From Spongiivirga citrea (GTDB lineage Bacteria; Bacteroidota; Bacteroidia; Flavobacteriales; Flavobacteriaceae): a stretch of 64,000 nucleotides of DNA. The stretch is from NCBI RefSeq assembly GCF_010671565.1, contig NZ_JAABOQ010000001.1, positions 722,346 through 786,345 of the forward strand. The letters are read 5' to 3'. This document shows, one piece after another, positions 37,254-44,865 of the stretch. Every line of letters begins with the position of its first letter. Within the stretch, counting starts at the first letter, position 1. Made by a program: the position numbers and the translations under genes. The notes beneath the pieces were generated by a model that saw nothing but the letters and a program-made list of their open reading frames with translations, was not told the DNA's origin and searched no databases.

Positions 37254-37551
37254 AGAAGCACTTTTTTGGCCAATACAGCTTGAATATATGAGCAAATATA
37301 TCGGCCTAGCAAGCTTCGTAATAGGCACCTTGTTTTTCACTGCTTACCTGACGGCGCCCTCCGATGAAGTATTTCGATTAGGATTACTGTTTGTGCTAGG
37401 TGCTGTAATAGTAAACAGCACCATGGTTTTCCTATTATTCATTGGTGCATTTCTTTTTAAACCATATACACAGCGGTTACTAAAAACGGCACTTGCAATA
37501 CTCATTAACATCCCAATTGCGATAAGCTATGTCTGGATATTATTCAATTAA
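37246..37551 (+). CDS. Small membrane protein overlapping creD
   Basis: 101 aa with about three transmembrane segments. The start ATG 37246 (MDKEALFWPIQ) overlaps the creD stop by 8 bases, showing coupling; an upstream in-frame ATG would lie deeper inside creD. Family not recognised. Probably acts with CreD in the membrane (inference from coupling). Confidence 0.75.
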   Translation: MDKEALFWPIQLEYMSKYIGLASFVIGTLFFTAYLTAPSDEVFRLGLLFVLGAVIVNSTMVFLLFIGAFLFKPYTQRLLKTALAILINIPIAISYVWILFN

Positions 37552-37574
37552 TTCATCATTTAAATCAATAAAAA

Positions 37575-38216
37575 ATGAACACACTTTTTTTAAATAAAAC
37601 CTCAATTATAAAGCAGTTATCAGTACCGCTGGTAATAGGTTTCCTCTTCCTAGGAATCCGGCTTTACATTACAAAATCATCATTATTTCTTTTTCTGGTA
37701 TCGAATATAATTTTGGCAACTGTTCCGTTATTTTGCGCTCTAGTATTAATTAGGAAAGAGCGTTGGCAAAAACCACTATTATTTGCTCTTATCTTTTTAG
37801 TATGGTTGGTGTTTTTTCCGAATGCCCCATATATCATAACCGATTTTATTCATCTTGAAGGCTGGTCACAAATGCCATTATGGTATGATTTTATATTAAT
37901 CGGAAGTTTTGCTCTAGCGGGTTTGCAAATGGGGTTGTACTCTCTTGTCCTTATTCATGAAAGTCTTAAATGGCATTTCACGCTTGGTTCATGTCAATTT
38001 ATTATTATGGCCTGTTGTTTGCTTAGCGGTTATGGGGTGTATTTAGGTCGCTTTGTACGACTAAATAGCTGGGAAGTAATCACAAACCCCCTAAAACTAA
38101 TAAGTCTAGCCACAAAAAGTCTAGGCAATGTTAACACATGGATCTTTAGTTTACTCTTCGGTGGGTCGATACTGCTTGCATATTATCTCTACCGAAAAGT
38201 AATAAAGATTGACTGA
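37575..38216 (+). CDS. DUF1361 membrane protein
   Basis: 213 aa with six predicted transmembrane segments. The motif FFPNAPYIITDFIHL is diagnostic of DUF1361, whose role is unknown. It follows the previous gene by 23 bases and is probably the end of the CreD operon. Confidence 0.85.
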   Translation: MNTLFLNKTSIIKQLSVPLVIGFLFLGIRLYITKSSLFLFLVSNIILATVPLFCALVLIRKERWQKPLLFALIFLVWLVFFPNAPYIITDFIHLEGWSQMPLWYDFILIGSFALAGLQMGLYSLVLIHESLKWHFTLGSCQFIIMACCLLSGYGVYLGRFVRLNSWEVITNPLKLISLATKSLGNVNTWIFSLLFGGSILLAYYLYRKVIKID

Positions 38217-38361
38217 TTTCTTTTTTAAAGATGTATCGGTTTTGATTTAACCTTTGTAGTTGAGTAATAAGAGGGAATAGAAATTGTAAATTCCATTTAA
38301 ACGACGCTTTAACTCATCATATAGATTGTTTTACAATCCTTCGTGTGATTTGTTTTAAATT

Positions 38362-38377
38362 GGTGGTACACACCACC
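38362..38377. repeat. Inverted repeat before the TPR-LuxR gene
   Basis: GGTGGT-ACAC-ACCACC, a 6-4-6 dyad ending 6 bases before the ATG. In the mRNA it would form a GC-rich hairpin just before the start codon, so it may limit translation or bind a regulator. The gap 38217-38361 shows no other signal. Confidence 0.4.
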
Positions 38378-38383
38378 TAAACC

Positions 38384-40045
38384 ATGCATTATCGTTTTTT
38401 ACTGATTTTGCTTGTACTATGCCTATATAGTATAAGCGGACAAGAACCCCCAAGTAATTCTGGAAGTACTTCTATCGAAAGTCAACTTTCGGGTAAAGAA
38501 AAAATCTGCAAGCTTATTCGATTAGGCAATGAATGCCTAGAAGCAGATTCGAATCAATCTTTAGAATTTGGGAAAACTGCGCTAAATGAAGCTTCAAAAT
38601 TCAATTTTCGAAAAGAACAAGCAGAAGCGCGACTACTTATGGGGCTATCATATTGGTCAATAAGAGAGTTAAAACCCACTCTTGTAAATCTTAACTCGGC
38701 AAAACAAGTTTATGAACAGCTTCTTGACCATGATGGCATTGCTAGATGTTATATAAATATGGGATTGGTTTATGCTGAAATTGGTGAATATGACAAAGCC
38801 ATAGAATTGTATTCAAATGCCAAATCGCATTTTGAGGAGCTTAATCTTAAGGAATTAATTGCGAATACATACACTAAAATATCAAGTGTACTTATCGAGA
38901 AAAAGGATCTAAATGAAGCCGAGAACATCTTACATGACGCACTAAACATTTATGATCAAAGCAAAAATATTAGAGGCATTGTAGAAACGAATAACTTGTT
39001 GGCAAAACTACATATTAATAAGGGTGAATATGAGCTCGCAGGATGCTACATAGAAGAGTCTATCATTAACAGTCAAATAATTAAAGACAACAATGCGCTA
39101 ATCGGAAACTTACTACTTTTCAGCAAACTACAACGCAATAAAAAGAAATATGAAGTAGCAGAACAGCATCTGACTATCGCATTAAAACTTGCCGAAAAGA
39201 AAAATTTACGCAAGCTCAAGTTAGACACCTACGAGGAATTACAGTCCATTAAAAAGGAAGAAGGAAAATTTCAAGAATCTATCGAGTATTTTGAGGAATA
39301 CGTTGCCTTAAAAGATTCAATTTATGACACCAATAAGTCCAAACAACTTGCTGAGTTTGAGTTTCAAGATACTATTAAGAAAAAGGATGATGAACTAGAA
39401 TTTATGTATCTAGAAAAGAAAGATTTTCAAATTATTCAATGGATACTTGGTATTGGATTATTTATCATTACACTATTGGGTCTATTACTAACGCGAAGTT
39501 TACGAATAAAGAACAAAAAGCAATTATTGTTGCACGAATCTAATCAGCGAATTAATCAAAGTGAAATTGAGAATCAATTGTTAAAACAAAAGGAGCTTGA
39601 ACAGCAATTGCATTTTAAAAACAAAGAATTGACATCTTATGCCCTCAACTTTATTCAAAAAAATGAGTTTTTAGAAAAACTGCAAAACATTATAAAGGAG
39701 ATAAAACTCACTTCTGCAAAAACGAAAGTATTAGCATTAGACCAACTAGAGAATATTGTAAAGCAACAACAAAACCTTGATAAAAACTGGAACGATTTTA
39801 AAATCCATTTTGAACAAGTCCATACCGATTTTCTAAAAAAACTAAAACATGAGTTTCCGAATCTGAGCGCAAATGATTTGAAGGTGGCCGCACTTACTAG
39901 ACTCAATTTAACAATAAAAGAATGCTCAGGTATATTGGGTATCTCCCCTGAAAGTGTCAAAACCGCTCGATATCGCCTTAGAAAGAAACTGGATCTTGAG
40001 CGTGAAGATGATTTACTTTCCTTTTTGGTGAAAGTTGAAGTTTGA
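38384..40045 (+). CDS. TPR sensor with transmembrane helix and C-terminal LuxR-type HTH
   Basis: 553 aa. Signal peptide (LLILLVLCLYSISG), then tetratricopeptide repeats (about 80-330; for example YINMGLVYAEIGEYDKAIELY), a transmembrane helix near 350-370, a coiled coil (about 385-450) and a C-terminal HTH: FPNLSANDLKVAALTRLNLT and then GISPESVKTARYRLRKKL. This is the Bacteroidota membrane-bound regulator type that joins an extracytoplasmic TPR sensor to a DNA-binding domain. Targets unknown. Single gene. Confidence 0.88.
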   Translation: MHYRFLLILLVLCLYSISGQEPPSNSGSTSIESQLSGKEKICKLIRLGNECLEADSNQSLEFGKTALNEASKFNFRKEQAEARLLMGLSYWSIRELKPTLVNLNSAKQVYEQLLDHDGIARCYINMGLVYAEIGEYDKAIELYSNAKSHFEELNLKELIANTYTKISSVLIEKKDLNEAENILHDALNIYDQSKNIRGIVETNNLLAKLHINKGEYELAGCYIEESIINSQIIKDNNALIGNLLLFSKLQRNKKKYEVAEQHLTIALKLAEKKNLRKLKLDTYEELQSIKKEEGKFQESIEYFEEYVALKDSIYDTNKSKQLAEFEFQDTIKKKDDELEFMYLEKKDFQIIQWILGIGLFIITLLGLLLTRSLRIKNKKQLLLHESNQRINQSEIENQLLKQKELEQQLHFKNKELTSYALNFIQKNEFLEKLQNIIKEIKLTSAKTKVLALDQLENIVKQQQNLDKNWNDFKIHFEQVHTDFLKKLKHEFPNLSANDLKVAALTRLNLTIKECSGILGISPESVKTARYRLRKKLDLEREDDLLSFLVKVEV

Positions 40046-40239
40046 TTAAGACTACTCTCTATACAATCATGAATCCCTCTAATACAATTATTTAAGACAA
40101 CTGTCTACTTTTTATAAATGGTTGAAAAATAGAAAATTTTGCCTTGTCTACTTTTAATAGGAGTCTTGCTATACAGAATTTGATTGTTTTTGGCGTATTT
40201 CGCCAAATAAGCTACCATAAATGCTTACAAAATATTTAT

Positions 40240-40342
40240 ACCCCCTTGACAATTACGGGCTAGGTTACGTATTTCAACCCTCCAATGAGGATTGATTCCC
40301 CGACCTTGCCTTGGGCATGGATTAACGTCCATGCCTTTTTTT
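40240..40342 (+). ncRNA. Candidate small structured RNA ending at a terminator
   Basis: A tract with higher G+C than its AT-rich flanks, with local hairpins and an intrinsic terminator at its 3' end. The 5' end is not defined: I see no convincing TTG/TAnnTTTG pair just upstream. It may belong to a known flavobacterial RNA class, but I cannot assign one by eye. Confidence 0.4.
40313..40342 (+). terminator. Intrinsic terminator in the 40.0-40.65 kb gap
   Basis: GGCATGGA (40314-40321), 6-base loop, TCCATGCC (40328-40335) and a run of seven T's. It lies about 270 bases after the TPR-LuxR stop, too far to be its natural end. Confidence 0.85.
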
Positions 40343-40502
40343 ATCCATTAACTGAATACACCTTATTCTATCATTTTTCTTTGTAAAAACCCGATTTCTC
40401 CTTGGTTAGAAATGAGACTATAAAATACTGACAAGTAGGGTTTTTTGGTTAATTATTGTTCTATTAAGGAATAAGCTGCTAGTCAGCTCCAAACCAAAAC
40501 CC

Positions 40503-40598
40503 ATGAAAAATCTAATTTCTCTTTTCGAAACAGTACAAACTGACAAAAAGAACAACGCTCTTATTGGCCTACTTACAACCCTACTTTTTGCTAAATAA
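40503..40598 (+). CDS. Possible 31-aa small protein
   Basis: ATG at 40503 to TAA at 40598; N-terminus MKNLISLFETVQTDKK, then a short hydrophobic end. It may be a leader peptide, but no clear ribosome site or promoter is visible, and short frames of this size occur by chance. Confidence 0.25.
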   Translation: MKNLISLFETVQTDKKNNALIGLLTTLLFAK

Positions 40599-40652
40599 GT
40601 GCTTTTTCAAAACTAAAGAACCCAAATTTTCTAATCTTAAAAATTACTTACC

Positions 40653-41291
40653 ATGATCATTTTTGGAACAACTGGTATTAAATCTACCGTAAAATCAGGG
40701 CATTTTAATTGCCCACAATGCGAACAGAACAAACCGTATAGACACCGTAAGGTAACTCAATTTTTCACGCTTTACTTTATTCCATTAATCCCACTAGGAA
40801 ACAAAGGTGAGTATGTAGAATGCGGTAGTTGTAAAGGCACTTTCGTTACTAGAATAATAGACAATCCGTCAACAAATAGAGATGAATTTATGTCTATTTA
40901 TCAAAAAGCTATACGCCATTCTATGGTAATGATGATGCTTGCTGATGGTGAAATTGATCAAAATGAAAAAGTACAAGTACTGTCTATCATCAATAAGTTT
41001 GGTCATAATGATATTGCTATGAGTGATCTAGATAATCTAATTACCGAGGTGAAAAATGAAAATCAAGATGTCACTACTTATCTTAAAAGAGTAGCACCAT
41101 CGCTAAATGAGCACGGTAAGGAAATCATTATTAAATGTGCTATCTCTGTAGCGGCATCGGACGGGAATGTTGACCAATCTGAATTAGATATGATTGCCAA
41201 AATGTCTCAAGCATTAGATATGTCGGCATCTCATTTAAAAGGAATAATTAACGAGATGACACAACCTGACACTTCTTTTTCTCAAAACTAG
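40653..41291 (+). CDS. Zinc-ribbon and TerB-like domain protein
   Basis: 212 aa. N-terminal zinc ribbon with C20/C23 and C57/C60 (CPQC, CGSC). The C-terminal part (about 85-205) is a helical TerB-like domain with acidic loops LADGEIDQNE and ASDGNVDQSE. TerB proteins are linked to tellurite resistance and to metal-sensing complexes at the membrane; the present function is unknown. The following membrane protein gene is 9 bases downstream and likely cotranscribed. Confidence 0.82.
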   Translation: MIIFGTTGIKSTVKSGHFNCPQCEQNKPYRHRKVTQFFTLYFIPLIPLGNKGEYVECGSCKGTFVTRIIDNPSTNRDEFMSIYQKAIRHSMVMMMLADGEIDQNEKVQVLSIINKFGHNDIAMSDLDNLITEVKNENQDVTTYLKRVAPSLNEHGKEIIIKCAISVAASDGNVDQSELDMIAKMSQALDMSASHLKGIINEMTQPDTSFSQN

Positions 41292-41300
41292 ATTAGTAGT

Positions 41301-42383
41301 ATGGATTTAAATAAAAAAAGGCATATTGATGAAGCCATCAAACTGCTGAAGAAGTCGCAGTATCAATATCAAATAAAAAATCATCTTAAGAAAAAAGGCT
41401 TAGATGATGTTTCGATAGCAGAAATAATTGAGGAGGCTACAGCGATACACAAAACGGCTCAAGGAAAACTTCGACGTATACTTTGGATCGCACTTACGGT
41501 AATAACATTTGTAATATTTTATTTTTTAATACCTACAAATATTTATAATGTTTCGCCATTTATCATATCGACGATTGGAGCAATATTCTTCACGATTTTT
41601 CTTTTGCAGTCTATTGTCAATTTTGAAAGTTTTGATGAGTTGAATACAAAAGACAAGTCTAAGACAGATTGGAGACATAGTATTACACCATTCTTTGTTG
41701 TTCCAGCTATTATCATGTTATTGGTATTCAATATGCATTTTAGTGCTAGTGAACGAGCTGAACTAAAAGAAGATGGTATCACTGTAAAAGGTGTTATTGT
41801 CGACGGCAAGGCATACGAATCAAGACGAGGTGGAACATATTCTGTCACCGTGAAATTTAAAACCAAAACTGGTCAAGCTATGCGGGTTAGTGAAGGTGTG
41901 TCTGAAAGTGAATTTGACAACCTTTACAAAGGTCAAAAGGTTCAACTCGTTTATTCAAAAAAGAATCCTTCTTTGATAGAAATACTTACTTCTGACTCGG
42001 ACATTGCTAGTTACACTGGAATAGAAAGTCGAGATATAACTCCCGAAGATCTTATGAATTTGATTAACAAAGAAAATCATGAGGTGGGTAAAAGTCTAAA
42101 TGAAATTAGTTATTCTTGGAGGTTTGACAAACAAGATTCTGTTTGGATCAACGAGAAAAAAAGTTTAGCTGTGAAAGTTAAACAAAATGAGACCATTCGA
42201 TATATTTCTTTTAATCATAAATCACTACTATTTGGAAACGAACTTGAAAAAATAGGTTTTAACCAAGTAGAAAATGAAGATAAGAAATTGAAGTTATTTG
42301 AAGGTGAACAGCACTATGCAGCTGTCGAAACTACTTTGCAAGATATGAGAGTAGGCACAATCATTACAGTGCAGAATAAGTAA
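41301..42383 (+). CDS. Membrane protein with DUF3592-like domain
   Basis: 360 aa. A short basic, helical N-terminus (about 1-50), three transmembrane helices (about 58-78, 85-105, 130-147) and an extracytoplasmic domain. The part GVIVDGKAYESRRGGTYSVTV and LVYSKKNPSLIEIL resembles DUF3592. The C-terminal 120 residues match no family I know. Paired with the zinc-ribbon/TerB protein. A UUCG-loop terminator follows. Confidence 0.75.
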   Translation: MDLNKKRHIDEAIKLLKKSQYQYQIKNHLKKKGLDDVSIAEIIEEATAIHKTAQGKLRRILWIALTVITFVIFYFLIPTNIYNVSPFIISTIGAIFFTIFLLQSIVNFESFDELNTKDKSKTDWRHSITPFFVVPAIIMLLVFNMHFSASERAELKEDGITVKGVIVDGKAYESRRGGTYSVTVKFKTKTGQAMRVSEGVSESEFDNLYKGQKVQLVYSKKNPSLIEILTSDSDIASYTGIESRDITPEDLMNLINKENHEVGKSLNEISYSWRFDKQDSVWINEKKSLAVKVKQNETIRYISFNHKSLLFGNELEKIGFNQVENEDKKLKLFEGEQHYAAVETTLQDMRVGTIITVQNK

Positions 42384-42404
42384 TTTTTGACTACAAAACT
42401 TAAG

Positions 42405-42438
42405 AAACAGGTATAAAGTTCGCTTTGTACCTGTTTTT
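42405..42438. terminator. Bidirectional terminator with a TTCG tetraloop
   Basis: 14-bp stem (42405-42418 with 42423-42436, one wobble) capped by TTCG, ending in T's on the plus strand. It lies between two convergent genes; the last bases overlap the stop codon of the minus-strand gene. Confidence 0.88.
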
Positions 42439-43639
42439 ATTTACCATCAACATAATCTTGAAGGTACGAATACCGTTTAGTCAACTTCCCTTTTTTGGTC
42501 ATTCTGGCCCTTTCTAAAATGCCATTTTTATCGCCATCAAAGAAAGCCGGAATGACATGTTTAAGAAACGCATCACCAAAACCATCGCTCGCATCTCGAG
42601 GTAGTTCGCAAGGTAAATTATCAACTGCCATTACTGCAATGGCAGTATCATTCATAAAATCAACTTCTTTTTCTGTAACAGGATCATAACCGTAAATAGG
42701 ATCAGCAATTGTAGACGGCTTTATCGTTGTCGCGACAGGGCCATCAATATCACAACTAACATCCGCTACTACCTTGATTTTAAAATCTGGATGCTTCGCA
42801 TCATCACGTGTATATAAATACGGCGCACCATCACCATAGAAATGACCGGCAATATAAAAATCTGTTACCTTGGCAAAACGAAAAAAGTTCGATTTATACT
42901 CCTCAGGATTCGCGAAGAAGTCTTGCTTATTCCCTCTTACACCATCTTTACGTTTATTGTACTCCGATGCATCAATTTGACAATATACCGATTCGTTAAA
43001 ATCCTTTTCTAAATACTCTTTGACTGTTACCCGCTTCATATTCATTCCATCGAGCATTTCTCGTGCGCCATTTCCAACACGTCCTCTACCGGTAAGTAGA
43101 ATTTTAATATTAGGAAGTTTGATCTTATTCTGTTCATCAATTAATGCCTGCTGGTTCTCAAGTGTTTCAGCTTTTGGCATGTTGAACAAATTGAACTTCA
43201 AACCATAGGCTCTGAGCCCGTTATACGCACCAACGATTCCGGCATATCGCCCAAATGCCACTAAACGCTTACCACTCTCCCCAGTAATTACCTCATGATC
43301 ATACAACTCAATATTCTTATCTAAAATAGCTTGTAATAACTTTCTATTATAGGGCTGTTTTTTGATAGTATGAGAAAAGAAAAAGTACTTTTTATTAGGA
43401 ATTAGCGCATCAATTGGTACTTCTTTTACACCTAATAATACGTCACAATCTTGAACATCATTTACCACTTCAATTCCCATTTTCGCATACTCCGCATCTT
43501 TAAAAACACGTACATCAGAGCTTTCAGCGACGAGAGTTCCTTCAGGAAACGAATCGACTAGCTGTTTGGCAGCATTTGGTGTAAGTACAACTCGGCGATC
43601 TGGTGGGTTTTTGCGTTCCTTTATAAGTGCGAATTTCAT
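42437..43639 (-). CDS. LKR/saccharopine dehydrogenase-like (alanine dehydrogenase/PNT family) oxidoreductase
   Basis: 400 aa. N-terminal catalytic domain of the AlaDH/PNT family (MKFALIKERKNPPDRRVVLT), with K72 in GVKEVP and H90 in FFFSHTIKKQ, which resemble the catalytic Lys and His of lysine-ketoglutarate reductase/saccharopine dehydrogenase. The Rossmann motif TGRGRVGNGA is at about 183-192. NAD(P)-dependent reductive coupling of lysine and 2-oxoglutarate or its reverse is a possible activity; simple alanine dehydrogenase is less likely because of the HTIKKQ motif. Monocistronic, divergent from ssrA. Confidence 0.8.
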   Translation of the reverse strand: MKFALIKERKNPPDRRVVLTPNAAKQLVDSFPEGTLVAESSDVRVFKDAEYAKMGIEVVNDVQDCDVLLGVKEVPIDALIPNKKYFFFSHTIKKQPYNRKLLQAILDKNIELYDHEVITGESGKRLVAFGRYAGIVGAYNGLRAYGLKFNLFNMPKAETLENQQALIDEQNKIKLPNIKILLTGRGRVGNGAREMLDGMNMKRVTVKEYLEKDFNESVYCQIDASEYNKRKDGVRGNKQDFFANPEEYKSNFFRFAKVTDFYIAGHFYGDGAPYLYTRDDAKHPDFKIKVVADVSCDIDGPVATTIKPSTIADPIYGYDPVTEKEVDFMNDTAIAVMAVDNLPCELPRDASDGFGDAFLKHVIPAFFDGDKNGILERARMTKKGKLTKRYSYLQDYVDGK

Positions 43640-43745
43640 TTCAGGCGGTATATTTTCAAATTACAGAAGTTAGCATACTGACAAAATAACAAATGGCATA
43701 GGTTTTGTTATTTTTTAACGGAGGTAAAGATAGAATTTTTAATAG

Positions 43746-43753
43746 TATCTTTG
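43746..43753 (+). promoter_or_regulatory. -7 element of ssrA
   Basis: TATCTTTG, an exact TAnnTTTG match, 54 bases before the mature tmRNA 5' end, consistent with a short 5' leader removed by processing. No -33 TTG is evident. Confidence 0.5.
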
Positions 43754-43807
43754 CTGTCCGTTTTCAGGGTTCAGAATTAATGTGAACTAGAGACTGAAGA
43801 CAAAAAT

Positions 43808-44201
43808 GGGGTCGACTGGTTTTGACAGCGAGACCAATTATAGTGTAAGCACGCCGAGCTATGAAATTAATGCTCGTTAAACGCTTATTTCAACTTTTTA
43901 AACGGCGATAATAACTACGCCCTAGCTGCATAATCTGAATTTTAGTAAGATTACGCCTCGGTCTACAAGGTAGACAAGCAGGAAATCTCTCGGGAGCCTT
44001 GGTTTATGGCGACTGATTATGAGATTTCGTAAAAATAAACCTAGATGTGGTAGCACTTCGATGCCACATCGAAATTAAAGAAGATAGGCTTTAGGTAGGC
44101 GGTTTTTGGTCAGCCTAAAGATGAAAATTAAACAAAAACTAAGCGCGTAGAAAGCATTTTAATTGCTTGTTTGGACGAGGGTTCGAATCCCTCCGACTCC
44201 A
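43808..44201 (+). ncRNA. ssrA: Transfer-messenger RNA
   Basis: One-piece tmRNA of about 394 nt. The 5' acceptor strand GGGGTCG (43808-43814) pairs with CGACTCC (44194-44200), followed by the discriminator A. A canonical T arm (GGGTTCGAATCCC) is at about 44179-44191. The terminal CCA is not encoded (ACT instead of ACC). The tag frame ends at 43933. Rescues stalled ribosomes with SmpB and tags the product for proteolysis. A hairpin terminator follows by 4 bases. Confidence 0.95.
43904..43933 (+). other. tmRNA tag-peptide reading frame
   Basis: Codons GGC GAT AAT AAC TAC GCC CTA GCT GCA then TAA, giving the proteolysis tag GDNNYALAA. It ends in the ALAA expected for recognition by ClpXP-type proteases. 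The exact resume codon could be GGC or one codon earlier. Confidence 0.85.
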
Positions 44202-44205
44202 CTGT

Positions 44206-44229
44206 AAACCCGCCTAAAGGCGGGTTTTT
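44206..44229 (+). terminator. Terminator after ssrA
   Basis: A perfect 10-bp stem, AAACCCGCCT (44206-44215) with AGGCGGGTTT (44218-44227), and T's. Confidence 0.88.
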
Positions 44230-44335
44230 GCGTATTCGGGAGATTCGCCAGCCCCATCTTCTGGCTCTTTCGCTAAAAATGTCAACAGGGCATTTTCTAA
44301 ACGCTCGGTCCTCTCCGAGTCCACAATCTCAACTT
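44230..44335. other. Non-coding tract with a degenerate copy of the tmRNA 3' end
   Basis: Contains GCCAG/CTGGC (about 44247-44264), AAAATGTC-aacag-GGCATTTT (44276-44296, one wobble), and at 44311-44324 CTCTCCGAGTCCAC, which shares 12 of 14 positions with the 3' end of ssrA. The last resembles what is left at an integration site in ssrA, but could be a coincidence of short length. Confidence 0.4.
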
Positions 44336-44368
44336 AAAAGCCCCATAAATAGGGGCTTTTTTTTTCTA
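44336..44368. terminator. Second hairpin terminator downstream of ssrA
   Basis: AAAAGCCCC (44336-44344) and GGGGCTTTT (44352-44360) around a 7-base loop, with a long T run on the plus strand. It shields the start of the metal-operon end region at 44419. Confidence 0.85.
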
Positions 44369-44418
44369 GCTGACAGTATCGTTGACAATACTATCGATTT
44401 AATTAAAGACTTTAAAGA

Positions 44419-44844
44419 TTAATCGTCATCTTCTTTAACTTCTCCAGACTGATTCATTACCATTTCGTGATCATATTGGCAACATCCGGGTAAGTTTTTA
44501 TAAGCCTCTTTACTTCCTGAAACCTTTTCGGTATCATAACCTGAAGCTGCAATTGCCTTATGAATAGCCATTGCATCTGTTTTGTCATCATCATAAGACA
44601 CGTCAATTTTCTTTTTATCTACATCCCAATTGGCACTTGCCACGCCATCAACGCTATTAGCTGCCTTTTCAATGGTACTTTTACACATACCACAATTACC
44701 TCTTACACCAAAAGATAGGTCTGTCATAGCCACTTCCCTGGATATTTCTTTAGTTGTTGTGTCTGTTTCTTTTTTAGTTTCGTTTTTACAACTTGTTAAA
44801 CCCAATAAAGCTATTACGGCTACACTTAAAATTACTTTCTTCAT
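44419..44844 (-). CDS. HMA-domain lipoprotein, periplasmic copper-binding
   Basis: 141 aa. Lipoprotein signal with lipobox LTSC (C19), then an acidic/Lys-Thr-rich linker and an HMA (heavy-metal-associated) domain with the CGMC motif (C51, C54), plus a C-terminal CCQYDHEM segment that may also bind metal. Probably a lipid-anchored periplasmic metal carrier. Last gene of the efflux block; 21 bases after the CusB-like gene. Confidence 0.88.
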   Translation of the reverse strand: MKKVILSVAVIALLGLTSCKNETKKETDTTTKEISREVAMTDLSFGVRGNCGMCKSTIEKAANSVDGVASANWDVDKKKIDVSYDDDKTDAMAIHKAIAASGYDTEKVSGSKEAYKNLPGCCQYDHEMVMNQSGEVKEDDD

Positions 44845-44865
44845 TATTTAAAAATTTAATTGCTA

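Larger units (their letters stand above)
40046..40652. other. 607-bp non-coding stretch, with hairpins and a terminator
   Basis: No long coding frame. Contents from left to right: a TTTGGCG-tattt-CGCCAAA hairpin (40189-40207), a GC-richer tract 40250-40335 with local pairing (CCTC-caat-GAGG near 40280), a strong terminator (40313-40342), and a short possible coding frame (40503-40598). The terminator has no coding gene to serve, so a small RNA is a reasonable explanation. Confidence 0.6.

Noticed and set aside
42808..42999. Plus-strand His/Tyr-rich small frame opposite the LKR-like gene
   Set aside because: Antisense to a certain coding region; no signal of its own.
44171..44422. An 83-aa frame over the ssrA 3' end
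   Set aside because: Overlaps the tmRNA acceptor and two terminators; no coding support.
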